Shown: positions 15,740-25,467 of the stretch, in pieces
How positions within the stretch are numbered: position 1 is the first letter of the stretch
Layout: every line of letters begins with the position of its first letter
NCBI GenBank assembly: GCA_039033855.1
Contig: JBCCBV010000013.1
Span: 1-64,000, forward strand
DNA length: 64,000 bases
Reading direction: 5' to 3'
Source: JBCCBV01 sp039033855
GTDB lineage: Bacteria; Planctomycetota; Phycisphaerae; Phycisphaerales; Phycisphaeraceae
Position numbers and translations under genes: made by a program
Notes under the pieces: generated by a model
The model's database searches: none
What the model was told of the DNA's origin: nothing
What the model saw: the letters and a program-made list of their open reading frames with translations, nothing else

Positions 15740-16618
15740 GTGAACTCCCTGCGTAAACAGCGTCTGGCCCGGCAGCACCTCGAAGCCGATCGGATGCTCG
15801 GCGTGACGGCCGTGCCCGTGTCGGACCAGCCCCCCGCGGCCGTGCTGTCCGATCCAGCCTCGACGCCTACACATCAGGCCGTCGCCCCCGCGCCGCGCGC
15901 GCCGCAACCCCCGAGCCCAATGCGATCCGCTCCGCCGAGCCGTCGCGCGGTTGCGCCAGGGCCTACTCCCCCGCCTGCGCCACTTCAGGCCCAGATCGGC
16001 GCGGTCAAGCTGCGCGACGTCCCCCCCGACCACCGCCCCGCCGCCTTGGCCGAGTTGCGTCAGAAGCTGGCGGACGACCCGGCGGTGCAGCGCCTCCAGC
16101 CGCCGGGCACGCAGATCGTGTTTGGCGAGGGCACCCCGACCGCCGACATCGCCTTCATCGGCGAGGGCCCGGGCGAAAACGAAGACCGCCTGGCCCGGCC
16201 GTTCGTGGGCAAGGCCGGCCAACTGCTCGACAAGATGATCACCGCCATGGGGCTCGACCGGGCCGACGTGTACCTCAGCAACGCCGTGAACTTCCGCCCG
16301 CCCGGCAACCGCGCGCCCACGCCCGAAGAGACGGCCGCCTGCCTGCCCTACCTGCTCGAACAGCTGGCGATCGTCCGACCCAAAGCGGTGGTGCTGCTCG
16401 GCGGCTCGGCGGCGCGGGCGCTGTTGGACACCAAGACGGGCATCACCCGGCTGCGGGGCTCGTGGCAGTCGATCACACGGCTCGACCCGCCACTGCCGGT
16501 CATGCCCACGTTCCACCCGGCCTACCTGCTGCGCAGCTACACGGTGGACAACCGCAAGAAGGTCTGGGCCGACCTGCAAGAGGTCCTGGCCAAGGTGGGG
16601 ATCAAGCCCAAGGGCTAA
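15740..16618 (+). CDS. Family-4-like uracil-DNA glycosylase lacking Fe-S cysteines
   Basis: A 292-aa protein starting at GTG. Residues 1-85 are a low-complexity Pro/Ala-rich extension. The UDG fold (about 100-288) shows motif 1 GEGPGENEDRLARPFVGKAG (141-160), the NAVNFRPPGNRAPTPEE segment and the HPAYLLR motif (259-265), all typical of family 4/5 enzymes that remove uracil from DNA. Family 4 normally binds a [4Fe-4S] cluster through four cysteines. Here the N-terminal C-x2-C is absent, the third position is F185 and only C201 remains, the sole cysteine in the protein. It therefore cannot hold the usual cluster. Activity is still plausible because the catalytic motifs are intact. Confidence 0.85.
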   Translation: MNSLRKQRLARQHLEADRMLGVTAVPVSDQPPAAVLSDPASTPTHQAVAPAPRAPQPPSPMRSAPPSRRAVAPGPTPPPAPLQAQIGAVKLRDVPPDHRPAALAELRQKLADDPAVQRLQPPGTQIVFGEGTPTADIAFIGEGPGENEDRLARPFVGKAGQLLDKMITAMGLDRADVYLSNAVNFRPPGNRAPTPEETAACLPYLLEQLAIVRPKAVVLLGGSAARALLDTKTGITRLRGSWQSITRLDPPLPVMPTFHPAYLLRSYTVDNRKKVWADLQEVLAKVGIKPKG

Positions 16619-16735
16619 CTAAGGTTGTCCGAAGCGGCGCAGCGGCCGTGAGCGTCCAGCAGATCTCTCCCGCTGAGCGGACGCGGTCCCTGCCCCCCCC
16701 GGCTCACCTCTGTAGCCTCAGTCGCCAACGGGTGT

Positions 16736-19700
16736 TTACGGCGTCCCGCCGGTACGCCAAGTCGTCACCGACACCACACGGGGCATCTTGTCGTCTTCGG
16801 TCACCGTCGAGCGGTCGTAGACGATGATCATGCGGTACTCGTCCTTGATGTCGCCGAGTTCGACTTGAGTGGGCGATCCGGTGCCGCCGGTGAAGTCGTT
16901 CTCGGGGTAGGCCCGCACCAGCACCCAGGCCACGTAGTAGTCGGACCGGGTCGAGACGACTTGGTTGAGCTGCGAGGCGAGCATGACGCGCTCCTCGCGG
17001 TTCCAATTGCCGGTGAGCCCGACGTTGGTGTCGGTGTAGCCGTCGCCGGTGGCGTTGTCGTTGGGGTAGAGGCCGGGCTCGTATTCGTTGAAGTCGGTCG
17101 AGACCAGCTCGAAGGTCGGTCCGGCCGAGAACTCGGCGAGGTTTTCGAGCAACTCGCCGGTGTAGGCCAGGCCGGGGTGAGAGCGCAGCGAGTGCGTGGT
17201 GGAGGAGGTGCCGCTTAGCGAGTTGGGGATGGCGACGGGGTTGGTTCGGCCGTTGTCGATCGCGGGCAAGACGTAGGTCCGGGCGAAAGCGGGGTTGAGG
17301 TACGGCAGCGCCCGTTCGATGAGCCAGGGTGGCGCGGTGTTGATGTTGAGGGCGCCGGGCACGGCGACCTCGGCGGGGTCGTCGAGCCGGCCGTCGCCGT
17401 TGTTGTCGCGGTTGTCGGAACTGGGAGCCAACGTGGTCAGCCGGCCGAGCAGATAGGCGGCGAGGCTGACGTCTTCGCCGACCGTGGCGACGCCGTCGAT
17501 CGGGACGGCCGCGAAGGGGGCCGCCGGGAGGGTGCGCAGGTCATCGGCGCGGACCGGGATCATGAAGTCGGTCAGTCGGTCGGTGGTCTGGGCGCTGGGG
17601 TCAGGGTTGGTTTGGGCTTCGGCCCAGCGGTCGGCGAGGGTGTGGTCGTTGCCGGGGTCGCCGTCGCCGTCGAAGTCGAACCCGGGTTGGCGCGGCGCCA
17701 GGAAGACCATGCTGAGGATGTCGCCGGCGCGGTGGATGCGGCCGGCGTTGCCGATGACCCAGCCGTTCTTGTTTTCGCCGGGGTTGGCCACAAGCACGTC
17801 GAAGGGCGCATCGTCGACGCGGTCGTCGAGCACGTCGCCGGCGGTAACGGGGTCGGGCACCAGTTTGCGCGCATCGGCGAAGAGTGCGCGGTCGGGATCG
17901 CCGCCGTCTTTGCGGAGGTTCTCGGGACCGAGGGTCATGAGGTTGAAGACATCGACAAAACCGGCATTGCGGGCCACGTCGTCGGGCGTATTCCCAGCGA
18001 GGGGTTCGGTGTCGGGCAGGGTCGAAGCAAAGCTCCACTCGCCTCGGCGCACGAGCAGCGCCGCAATCCCGTTGCCGCTGCCCTTCCAGGAGTGCTGCAC
18101 GTAGCCGGTAAGGCGCAGGGTGTCGAAGAGGTACGTCTCGAGCGTGGCGATGTCGCTCAGGTTGGACGGGTCGCCGCCGACCTGGGCGTCGATCTCATCG
18201 ACCAACTCGGTGGAGTTCTCGTCTTCCTGAATCAAGTTGTCGGCGTCGACATCGGCGGTGAACTCTTGATAGGCGATCTTGTCGGTCACGCCCTCGATGG
18301 GCGCCAGGAGCGCAACATCGACGCCATCGGGGTCGACATCGAACGCGCCGTTGCGCCGAGGCCAGGCCGCGCCGCCGCCGTCGGGCTGAACGAAGGCGAC
18401 GGTGAGGTTCGGGTCGAGCGCTTCGTTTTCGAGCAGCTCGCGCAACACCGGGGTGTCGGCCAGGGCGGGGTCGGTAAGGGCGGGTTTGGCGGCGCCCCAG
18501 CCGTAGACCAGCACCAGGCGTTCGTTGGCAAGCATCTGGTCGGTGCGGTCGGGGTCGGCGAGCGCGGTGTTGATGGCGTTGCGCAGGTCGGCGGTCAGGG
18601 CGTCGCCGTCGATGTTCAGCTCGAGATCTTCGGGCAGGGTGATCCGCCATGGCCAGGGGTTGACCAGCTCGAAGATCGCGGTGATGCCGGTGTCCGACGT
18701 GTTGGCGGCCGCGTCGAGTTCCCACTCGAAGGTGAAGGTCCCGATGGCAAAGGTGGCGGGCGTGGGCGGCGCTGCGATGGCCGGGGTAAAGGTGTAGGTC
18801 GGAAAGGGGTTGTCGAGCACGCGGCCCTCGTACTGCTGGAGCACGTAGACCTCGGAGATCGCCGGGAGGTACTCCATGCCGTAATAGACGTTTTCGGGGT
18901 CGGCGGCATCGCCCAAGCGCGTGATCAGGCCGTCTTGATCTTGGAAGTCTTTGAGGCACATGACCAGGGTGCTGCCGAAGGCGGCGTCCCACTCGGCGGG
19001 GTCGGTGGAGCTGGGCCGCCAGGTCTGGCGGTTGGGCGCGTATTCGGCGACACCCTCGAAAAACTCGACCATCGCATCGATGTCTTGGGTCGTGTCAAGA
19101 CCGTTGAGGTCGAGGTGAAAATCCTCGAAGACACCTAGGCCCGAAATCGTGGTCACACGCTTGCGCTGCTCGCCCCAGAAGAAGTCGCGCGGGGTGGCGA
19201 AGTTCATCGACTGGATGCTCGGCGTGATGTTGTCCCAAGCGGTCCCGGTTTCTTCCTGGCGGAAATAAAACTGGGTGGCGGCGTCGAGGCTTTCGAGGTC
19301 GGATGCGGGGTCGGCGTTGGTGTTGTCGCTCGAGCGGTTGAGGCCGTTGCGCCAGCGCAGCTCGGGCTCATTGGTCGTGCCGATGAGCGCGTGATCGAGG
19401 GTGCCCGGGGCGTTGATCGTGGTGCCAGGGGTGTAGTCCTGGGGCCCGTAGTCGTTGATGAAGCCCTGGAGGTTGGCCTGGTTGAGGTCGCCGGGCGTGC
19501 TCGCGGCGGCGAGCCAGTTCCAAGCCCGGCCTTGGGCGTTGTCGGGAGCCCAGGGGGTGACGACGGCGGCGGGCACGGCCCCGCCGAAGCGCTCATCAAG
19601 GATGGCGCTCACGGCCGGGTCGGCGGCAACGACGGTGGGGGAAACGGCGGGGGCCAGGTTCTGTTGCGTGCGGGCGGGGTCGGCCGAGTCGGTCAGCACG

Positions 19701-20650
19701 TCCTGCAGGTCGAGTTCGCCCGGCCAGAGCCAGCGCGGCTGGTCCGCGGCCGTGACGATGGCGCTCTCGTCGCCGAAGCGGTTCCAGACGTTGATGTTCG
19801 CCAGCGCCGAAAGGTCCATCACGCGTACGGCCATGATGAACCGCTTGCCGTCGGTATTGGGCAGCGGCGCGAACACCCAGCGGGCGTCGAGGATGCCGTC
19901 GCCGTCGGCGTCGGCGGCGTTGAACTCGGTGAGAGTCGAGTACTGGACGTTGGTCATGCCGGCGTTGATGTCGCCGTAGCCGCCGGGCGGGCCCGGAGCA
20001 TTGCCGGGGCGGATGCTGGCGGGCGGGCCACCGACCTTGGGCGCGTAAAGCGTGGGCAGGCGCCGACCGTCGACATCGACGATCTGGTCGAGGGCCAGGA
20101 ACGGGCGGTCGCGGACCTCTTCGTAATCGAGATAGGTCAGGGACGGCCAGTAGTCGATCTGGCCCGACGCGTCGAACACCGGCTCGGTGCTGGCCAGGTG
20201 CGGGTCGTCGCCGGAGTTGATGAAGTACCCGGCCGATCGGCGGTCGTTGCCCCAATGGCCCGTGGGCGGGGTTTCTTCGCCGGGGTAGTAAGGGTCGGAC
20301 ATCAGTGCGCCGGCGGCGCCCTCGGCCGAGCCGTTGGTCCACGGGTAGTCGTAGGGCTCGGCGTCGCCCTGTTCGGGGTACACGTCGCGTCCCAGGATCT
20401 GCCCGATGTAGCGGACGATCGAGCCCGTCTCCGCCACCGTGCGGTTGTCCGCGGCGGCCACGGCGCGGCGGTCGAACCGCGCCAAATCGACAAACGCGAT
20501 GCCCAGCAACGCCAACAACACCGCGCTCACCACGGCGAAGAGGATGATCGACCCCCGCTGGCGGGCCGGCATGGCGCGTCGCAACAAAGCGGGCGCCGGG
20601 CGTCGGCGGGCGAATCGGGACGGGAATCGGCGGAGAGCGGGTCGAGGCAT
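16736..20650 (-). CDS. Giant GspK-like minor pseudopilin
   Basis: A 1304-aa protein, about four times the usual GspK length. A basic leader is followed by QRGSIILFAVVSAVLLALLGIAFVDLARFDRRAVAAADN (from about 31), which resembles the GspK N-terminus. The long body is Asp-rich with many N/D-x-D-G-D patterns suggesting Ca loops. Near the C-terminus GALNINTAPPWLIERALPYL matches the GspK N-I-N-T-A helical domain. It is the last of five pseudopilin genes in the order G-H-I-J-K. The ATG at 20650 has a GAGGAG site 9 nt upstream; an internal ATG at 20572 is an alternative. A separate promoter lies at 20786-20814. GspK caps the pseudopilus tip in type II secretion; the role here is inferred. Confidence 0.8.
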   Translation of the reverse strand: MPRPALRRFPSRFARRRPAPALLRRAMPARQRGSIILFAVVSAVLLALLGIAFVDLARFDRRAVAAADNRTVAETGSIVRYIGQILGRDVYPEQGDAEPYDYPWTNGSAEGAAGALMSDPYYPGEETPPTGHWGNDRRSAGYFINSGDDPHLASTEPVFDASGQIDYWPSLTYLDYEEVRDRPFLALDQIVDVDGRRLPTLYAPKVGGPPASIRPGNAPGPPGGYGDINAGMTNVQYSTLTEFNAADADGDGILDARWVFAPLPNTDGKRFIMAVRVMDLSALANINVWNRFGDESAIVTAADQPRWLWPGELDLQDVLTDSADPARTQQNLAPAVSPTVVAADPAVSAILDERFGGAVPAAVVTPWAPDNAQGRAWNWLAAASTPGDLNQANLQGFINDYGPQDYTPGTTINAPGTLDHALIGTTNEPELRWRNGLNRSSDNTNADPASDLESLDAATQFYFRQEETGTAWDNITPSIQSMNFATPRDFFWGEQRKRVTTISGLGVFEDFHLDLNGLDTTQDIDAMVEFFEGVAEYAPNRQTWRPSSTDPAEWDAAFGSTLVMCLKDFQDQDGLITRLGDAADPENVYYGMEYLPAISEVYVLQQYEGRVLDNPFPTYTFTPAIAAPPTPATFAIGTFTFEWELDAAANTSDTGITAIFELVNPWPWRITLPEDLELNIDGDALTADLRNAINTALADPDRTDQMLANERLVLVYGWGAAKPALTDPALADTPVLRELLENEALDPNLTVAFVQPDGGGAAWPRRNGAFDVDPDGVDVALLAPIEGVTDKIAYQEFTADVDADNLIQEDENSTELVDEIDAQVGGDPSNLSDIATLETYLFDTLRLTGYVQHSWKGSGNGIAALLVRRGEWSFASTLPDTEPLAGNTPDDVARNAGFVDVFNLMTLGPENLRKDGGDPDRALFADARKLVPDPVTAGDVLDDRVDDAPFDVLVANPGENKNGWVIGNAGRIHRAGDILSMVFLAPRQPGFDFDGDGDPGNDHTLADRWAEAQTNPDPSAQTTDRLTDFMIPVRADDLRTLPAAPFAAVPIDGVATVGEDVSLAAYLLGRLTTLAPSSDNRDNNGDGRLDDPAEVAVPGALNINTAPPWLIERALPYLNPAFARTYVLPAIDNGRTNPVAIPNSLSGTSSTTHSLRSHPGLAYTGELLENLAEFSAGPTFELVSTDFNEYEPGLYPNDNATGDGYTDTNVGLTGNWNREERVMLASQLNQVVSTRSDYYVAWVLVRAYPENDFTGGTGSPTQVELGDIKDEYRMIIVYDRSTVTEDDKMPRVVSVTTWRTGGTP

Positions 20651-20785
20651 GAGGCGGGCTCCTCGGTGGGTCGGCGTCGCCGGGCGGGGGTATGGCGGCC
20701 GAGGGTTGGGGGGCCCGGGGGATGGGCCCCATCGATGCGTTTCGGGCGTTGCGCCCGTGGGGGTGAGTCGAACTTGTCCCTAACG

Positions 20786-20814
20786 ATTATAGGGCATGGC
20801 GGGCGGTTTCCCAA
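20786..20814 (-). promoter_or_regulatory. Sigma70 promoter for the GspK-like gene
   Basis: On the minus strand TTGGGA (20809-20814), a 17-nt spacer and a perfect TATAAT (20786-20791) lie about 135 nt before the GspK-like ATG. It suggests that the largest gene of the cluster can be expressed apart from the upstream four. The rest of the 317-nt gap 20651-20967 shows no gene. Confidence 0.65.
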
Positions 20815-20967
20815 GGCTCGGGCATTTAGGCCGGGAGTGTGTTGGGAGCGTGTCGTCGTCTCGGCGACCGGTCTTGCGTAAGGCCGGCTGGGGATGTTTC
20901 CCGAGTCGGGCTTCCGGGCTTTCGGGCTTCCGGGGTTCCGGGGGGCCGGGGGACGCTTCCGGGGGGG

Positions 20968-22908
20968 TTAGCGGGGCACGGGCAGGATGATCTCGTACCA
21001 CGTGCCGTTAACGGTGACGGGGTTGTCGGGGTCGGAGGCGGGATCGATCGAGCCGAACTCGCCGTCGGGATCGTGCAGCCGGTAACGGATGCGGATCATG
21101 TACGGCCAGTACTTGCCGTCGCCTTCGATGAACTGATCGCTCCCCGGTTCGTCGCCGGTGTGGCCCCAGACAAAAGCGGCGTCGGCGGCGTCGAAGCCGG
21201 AACTGGTCAGGACGTTGTTGTCGACCTTGGGCGGGTACTTCTGGAACTCGGCGCCCAGGGCCGAGCCGCTGGCGGTCAGGCGGTTCTGCTGCGGGCCGGG
21301 GGGGTCGGTCGCTAGCAACCCGCTGCCGACCTTGGACTCGCCGGAGAAGATCGGCGCGCCTTGGTAGAAGCGGGTCAGGTCGTCGGTGGCACCGTTCGTC
21401 CCCTGGTTCACGGTGCCGGGCACGGGCCAGACGATGGACTCGACGATGCCGTCGGTCGCGGGGTTGAACGGCGTGGCCGGGGCGGTGGTGGCGTTGCTGA
21501 AGTCGCCCGGGCAATAGGCGAACTCGCCGGCGGTGTACCAGCGCACCGTGCCAATGAGGCCGGCGAACTCGTTGTTATCGCGCACCTGACGGCCCGCCCC
21601 GCCGGGGTGGCCATCGCGATCGTGGACTAAGTCGGGTTCGCCGTCGGGCAACCCGTCGGGCTGGAAGCCTGCGTCGCCGCGTCGGCTGACGATGTCGCCG
21701 TTGGTGTCGAGTTCGACGTCGTCGGTGATGTCGGCCGCGAACTCGACGATGAAGTCGCTGACATAAGGCGAAAGCACTGCGTGCAGCCGTCCGACTTGTT
21801 CGACGATGTCGTCGCGCTGATCGGGGTTGTCGTTGTTGTCGTACTCGTTGATCTCGACCAGGGTCTGGGCGAGCAGGCGCCTGTCGACCACGGGGAACGC
21901 CCAACTCAGGGCCGAGCGGTGGTAGCGGTCGGTGGCCAGGCCGTCGTCGACTTCGGGGCTGGGGGGCGTGCTGGTGGTTTCAATCGGGTTCACGTGGTCG
22001 TCGTACAGCGAGTTCACCGAGCCCGAGTCAAACAGCCCGGCAAAGTCCAAGCCGCCCGGCGGGAATGGGCCCGACCGCAGCAGGCTGATCGCGTCGGTGG
22101 CGCCCTTCCACAGCTCGTCGGCGCCGCCCAGGGCGTTGTCGACCTCGAACTCAAAAATCGTGCTGTTGAAGTTCCACGACGCGGGCGGGAGGACCACGTT
22201 GTCTCCGCCGCCGCCGCCGTCGGGCAGGGTCGTGGCGTCGACGGGGTTGAGGATCAACAGCGCCTGCCGGCCGAGCAGCAGGTCGGCGGTGGTCAGGTTC
22301 ACGCCCGTGCCCAGGGGGTCGGCGTCGCCCGAGCCGTTCACGCGCGAAAGGTGGCCGTAATAGATGCGGGCGGTGCCGGCCCGGGCCGCACTGTCGAGCC
22401 GGGTCGATGCGCCGGGCGTGACGCCTTCGAGCCCCGACGCGGAGCGGAAGAACACCAACTGGTCCGACCGGATCCGGCGGGGCCAGTCTTCGATGTTGTT
22501 GGCGAGGTTCTCCGCCGCACGGTCTGCGGGGTCCGGGGCGCCGCTGAAGTCGTACGCACGTTTATCGTCGGGCAGTTCGACCGGGTCGGGCGTGCGATGG
22601 TTGATGATGACCAGGAAGCCGGGGGTGTCGCCCGAGCGCTCGATGTCGTCTTTGAACAGCCGCATCGCCGCGGCGTCTTCAAACAGCTGCTCTTCGATCG
22701 ACTGGGTCTGGCTGATGGTCTGGCTGACCACCCGGCCGCGGGCCACGGCGTCCTGGGCGGTCGAAAACACCTGGCTGAACAGGAACACGATGCCGGACAC
22801 AATCGAAATGGCCACCAGCAACTCGACCAGCGTGAAGCCCGTCGTGCGCTGGCTTGCGCCGACGCCGGGGGCGGATCGGGTTTGCGGGGCAGTGCGATGC
22901 GGTGTCAT
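20968..22908 (-). CDS. GspJ-like pseudopilin, unusually large
   Basis: A 646-aa protein whose ATG at 22908 gives the short leader expected of a pseudopilin. The class III signal TTGFTLVELLVAISIVSGIV lies at about 22-41, with Glu at +5 of the mature protein. Then comes a helix with QTISQTQSIEEQL and a very long Asp/Gly-rich body that includes D-x-D-G-H-P and D-T-N-G-D patterns. The C-terminus YMIRIRYRLHDPDGEF resembles GspJ/PulJ-type ends. The family norm is about 200 aa. The gene lies 47 nt downstream of the I-like gene and 317 nt before the K-like gene. Confidence 0.78.
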   Translation of the reverse strand: MTPHRTAPQTRSAPGVGASQRTTGFTLVELLVAISIVSGIVFLFSQVFSTAQDAVARGRVVSQTISQTQSIEEQLFEDAAAMRLFKDDIERSGDTPGFLVIINHRTPDPVELPDDKRAYDFSGAPDPADRAAENLANNIEDWPRRIRSDQLVFFRSASGLEGVTPGASTRLDSAARAGTARIYYGHLSRVNGSGDADPLGTGVNLTTADLLLGRQALLILNPVDATTLPDGGGGGDNVVLPPASWNFNSTIFEFEVDNALGGADELWKGATDAISLLRSGPFPPGGLDFAGLFDSGSVNSLYDDHVNPIETTSTPPSPEVDDGLATDRYHRSALSWAFPVVDRRLLAQTLVEINEYDNNDNPDQRDDIVEQVGRLHAVLSPYVSDFIVEFAADITDDVELDTNGDIVSRRGDAGFQPDGLPDGEPDLVHDRDGHPGGAGRQVRDNNEFAGLIGTVRWYTAGEFAYCPGDFSNATTAPATPFNPATDGIVESIVWPVPGTVNQGTNGATDDLTRFYQGAPIFSGESKVGSGLLATDPPGPQQNRLTASGSALGAEFQKYPPKVDNNVLTSSGFDAADAAFVWGHTGDEPGSDQFIEGDGKYWPYMIRIRYRLHDPDGEFGSIDPASDPDNPVTVNGTWYEIILPVPR

Positions 22909-22955
22909 GGGCGGGCCTCGCGGCGCGGGGGCGGGTAGGACGCGGTCGGTCGGGG

Positions 22956-24155
22956 TCAGTCTTGCACGGCCGACTGGGACAGCAGCTTGATGTCGCGCAC
23001 GGGGGATCGGGCCCCCGGCTCGGACGGCCGGGCGTACCACACGCCGGTGAGCGGCAGGTCGTCTTTGTCGTACACCGGGGAGGACTCGATGCTGACGAGC
23101 AACACGTCGGGGTTTTCGGCGCTGCGCTGGGCCACGCGGTAGATGCCGCCGTTGTCGCCCAGGACCAGGTCGCCGGAGTCGATGACGGGTTGCTCGGTTC
23201 GTGTCGTGCCCTGAACAAACTGGTTGCCGATGTTGGTGGAACTCAAGATTTCGAGTTCGAGCAACGGCGAGTCGTCCAGGCCGGTCAGGTCGGCCCGGAT
23301 CCAGAACACCTTGGGGAACGCCGGCGAATCCCAGGGGTTGGCGATCAGCTCGGCCTCGCCGACCTGGTTGATGTCGAACTGGTTGGTCGTATCACCGGCG
23401 GCGTCGAGCCCGTAGATGTTGGGGAAGGTTTCTTCGGCGTTGTCGCGCCGCATCAGGAACACGTAGACCCGCCAGTCGGAGATCACGCGGTTGGCCTCGG
23501 GCCCGCGCTGGACCAGGGGCACCCAGAAGGTGTCGCGGTCGGACAGGTCGAGCGGTTCGGGCAGGCCGTTGGGCCCGCTGCCGGGCGTGGCCCGCAGCGG
23601 CCGGGGGGTGACGAACGACGGCATCGCGCGGTCCGACTCGGGCCATTGCCAAAGGTAAGACTGCTCGCGGAAGTCTTGCGACGGCCCGCTTGAGGCGGCC
23701 GTGTCGTTACGCCAGGGGTCGAAGTCCAGGCGGGTGTCGGAGATGTCGGCGGCGCTCTGCGGCGTTGCGGTTCGCGTGCCGGAGCTGTCGTACACCACGT
23801 CGACTTCCGCCAACGGGTAGACGTAGTTGGCCGGGTTGGGCGTGCTGTTCGGCCGAGAGATCGGGCTGAAGCCGACGGGGGGGGGGTCGCCGAAGTAGTT
23901 CCACAGCAGCGTGTGGTCGAGTTGACGGCCGGTCAGCATCGACTCGGCGGTGCGGGCCCGGCGGACCATTTCGGCGTCGTCGCGGGCCTGCTTTTGCAGC
24001 AGCGCCGCGGCGGGGAACAGCGACGCCGTGACCGTGAGCGCCACGGCCAGCACCGATAGCGCCACCAACACCTCGAGCAGCGTGTAGCCCGCAGCCAGCG
24101 CGCCGCGGCGGCGTTGGACGCGACGGTTGCAATGTCGGGGGGCAGCGGTATTCAT
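22956..24155 (-). CDS. GspI/PilV-like pseudopilin
   Basis: A 399-aa protein with leader MNTAAPRHCNRRVQRRRGAL and the class III signal AAGYTLLEVLVALSVLAVAL (about 21-40). Y-T-L-L-E-V-L-V-A-L is the pattern of minor pseudopilin I (typically F-T-L-L-E-V-L-V-A-L). The rest (about 60-399) is a long globular domain not recognised, far larger than the 120-aa GspI norm. The ATG overlaps the stop of the H-like gene (24152-24155), so the two are translationally coupled. Confidence 0.8.
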   Translation of the reverse strand: MNTAAPRHCNRRVQRRRGALAAGYTLLEVLVALSVLAVALTVTASLFPAAALLQKQARDDAEMVRRARTAESMLTGRQLDHTLLWNYFGDPPPVGFSPISRPNSTPNPANYVYPLAEVDVVYDSSGTRTATPQSAADISDTRLDFDPWRNDTAASSGPSQDFREQSYLWQWPESDRAMPSFVTPRPLRATPGSGPNGLPEPLDLSDRDTFWVPLVQRGPEANRVISDWRVYVFLMRRDNAEETFPNIYGLDAAGDTTNQFDINQVGEAELIANPWDSPAFPKVFWIRADLTGLDDSPLLELEILSSTNIGNQFVQGTTRTEQPVIDSGDLVLGDNGGIYRVAQRSAENPDVLLVSIESSPVYDKDDLPLTGVWYARPSEPGARSPVRDIKLLSQSAVQD

Positions 24156-25249
24156 GAGGCCACGTCCACGCCGGTGTAGCGGTTGAACAGGATCACACGG
24201 CCCTCCTGCGGCTGGTCGCGCAACACTTTCAGGATGTCGGCGGTGTCGTCTTCGCTGATGGCCTCGAAGTTGAAGTCTTGAAAATCGACGGCGTTGTTGG
24301 TGGGCCCGCTGCTGCTGTCGATTTCGTTGTAGGGGATGGCGTCGCGGTTGATGATGACCACGCCGATGACCGGCTCGATGCGGTCGAACGGCAGGTGGAT
24401 CCGGCCGTCTTCGTCGCCGATGCGGGTTTCGTCGACCTCGCGCCCGTAATCGCCGATGCGTTCGCCGCCGGCGCTGGCGCGGTCGGCGTCGGGTTCGAAC
24501 ACGCCGTCACGGTTGCCGTCGTAATAGACGAAACGCTTCTGCTGGATTTTGTCGGGCGTGAAGAAAGTGCTCGACCAGGACAGGTCGTAGTCTTCGACCA
24601 CGGTGATCCGGCCGCGGGTGTCGAAGCGGATGGCGAACGGCGGGGGCAGCAGAATGAACTTGGGGTTCGCGGTGTTGTTGAGCAGGATGCCGAACACCGC
24701 CACGCTGTCGGGGTAGCGGGCGTCGTCGACCTCGGCCTGTCGGCTGCCGGCACCGGAAGCGCCGCCGGGCAGCGGCAAGGCGAACGCGTCGACCGACCCA
24801 ATGAAGTCGAAGGCGTTGTAGGTGACCCCGCCGGGGTAGAGCTCGAGGTTGTTGCCCGAGCTGTCGACGCCGTAGTTGATGTTCTGGATCAGGCGGACTT
24901 CGTTCGACGGCGTGATGAGCACCGCGGCGCCGGAGTAGCCGTCGCCGTCGTCGCGGGCGGTCAGGCCGAGCGAGGTGACATCGCCGAACTCCTCTTCGGC
25001 GCTGGCGGCGGTGGCGTAGGCCCGGGCCACGGACAGGGCGCCGTTGATCCGGTTGGCGGTCGAGCTGACCTGCGACGACGCGGTGAGCGAGCCCAGGAAC
25101 GGGAAGCTGATCGCTGCGGTCACGCCGATGATCGCCACGACCACCAGCAGCTCGACCAGGGTGAAGCCGCGGGGCGTGTAAAGCCGAGCGGGTCGCTCAA
25201 ATCGCGAGATCCAAAAGACCGGTCGGCGGGTTTTCGCGGTCTGAGTCAT
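24152..25249 (-). CDS. GspH-like pseudopilin
   Basis: A 365-aa protein. After a 27-residue leader the class III signal RGFTLVELLVVVAIIGVTAA starts at about 27. The following VSSTANRINGALSVARAYA matches the GspH/FimT pattern of a helix with A-R-x-x-A. The body (90-365) is unrecognised, with Asp-rich segments. The family norm is about 170 aa. The gene sits between the G-like gene (218-nt gap) and the overlapping I-like gene. Confidence 0.8.
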   Translation of the reverse strand: MTQTAKTRRPVFWISRFERPARLYTPRGFTLVELLVVVAIIGVTAAISFPFLGSLTASSQVSSTANRINGALSVARAYATAASAEEEFGDVTSLGLTARDDGDGYSGAAVLITPSNEVRLIQNINYGVDSSGNNLELYPGGVTYNAFDFIGSVDAFALPLPGGASGAGSRQAEVDDARYPDSVAVFGILLNNTANPKFILLPPPFAIRFDTRGRITVVEDYDLSWSSTFFTPDKIQQKRFVYYDGNRDGVFEPDADRASAGGERIGDYGREVDETRIGDEDGRIHLPFDRIEPVIGVVIINRDAIPYNEIDSSSGPTNNAVDFQDFNFEAISEDDTADILKVLRDQPQEGRVILFNRYTGVDVAS

Positions 25250-25467
25250 AGCAGGAGCCTCGATGCGGGGAGCCGGAAAGCGGGGGCGATTACGCCGGGA
25301 GCCTGTCGGTTCATAGGAGCACGAACGAGCCAGAGGTCGGAGACAATGGCGGCGGATTCCGGGGAACTATCCGGGGGGGTATCCGGAGGGCGGCAGGGTC
25401 TTCCGGGGTGCGGGGACGGCGTAGGGGTTACGCCGGTCTGGAGGCGGATGCGGCCCGGGGGGCGGGC

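Noticed and set aside
17612..19138. A 508-codon plus-strand open frame opposite the GspK-like gene
   Set aside because: Its product is Val/Gly/Arg-rich low-complexity sequence without a domain, as expected for the antisense of an Asp-rich, high-GC gene; the minus-strand frame has the pseudopilin signal and N-I-N-T-A motif.
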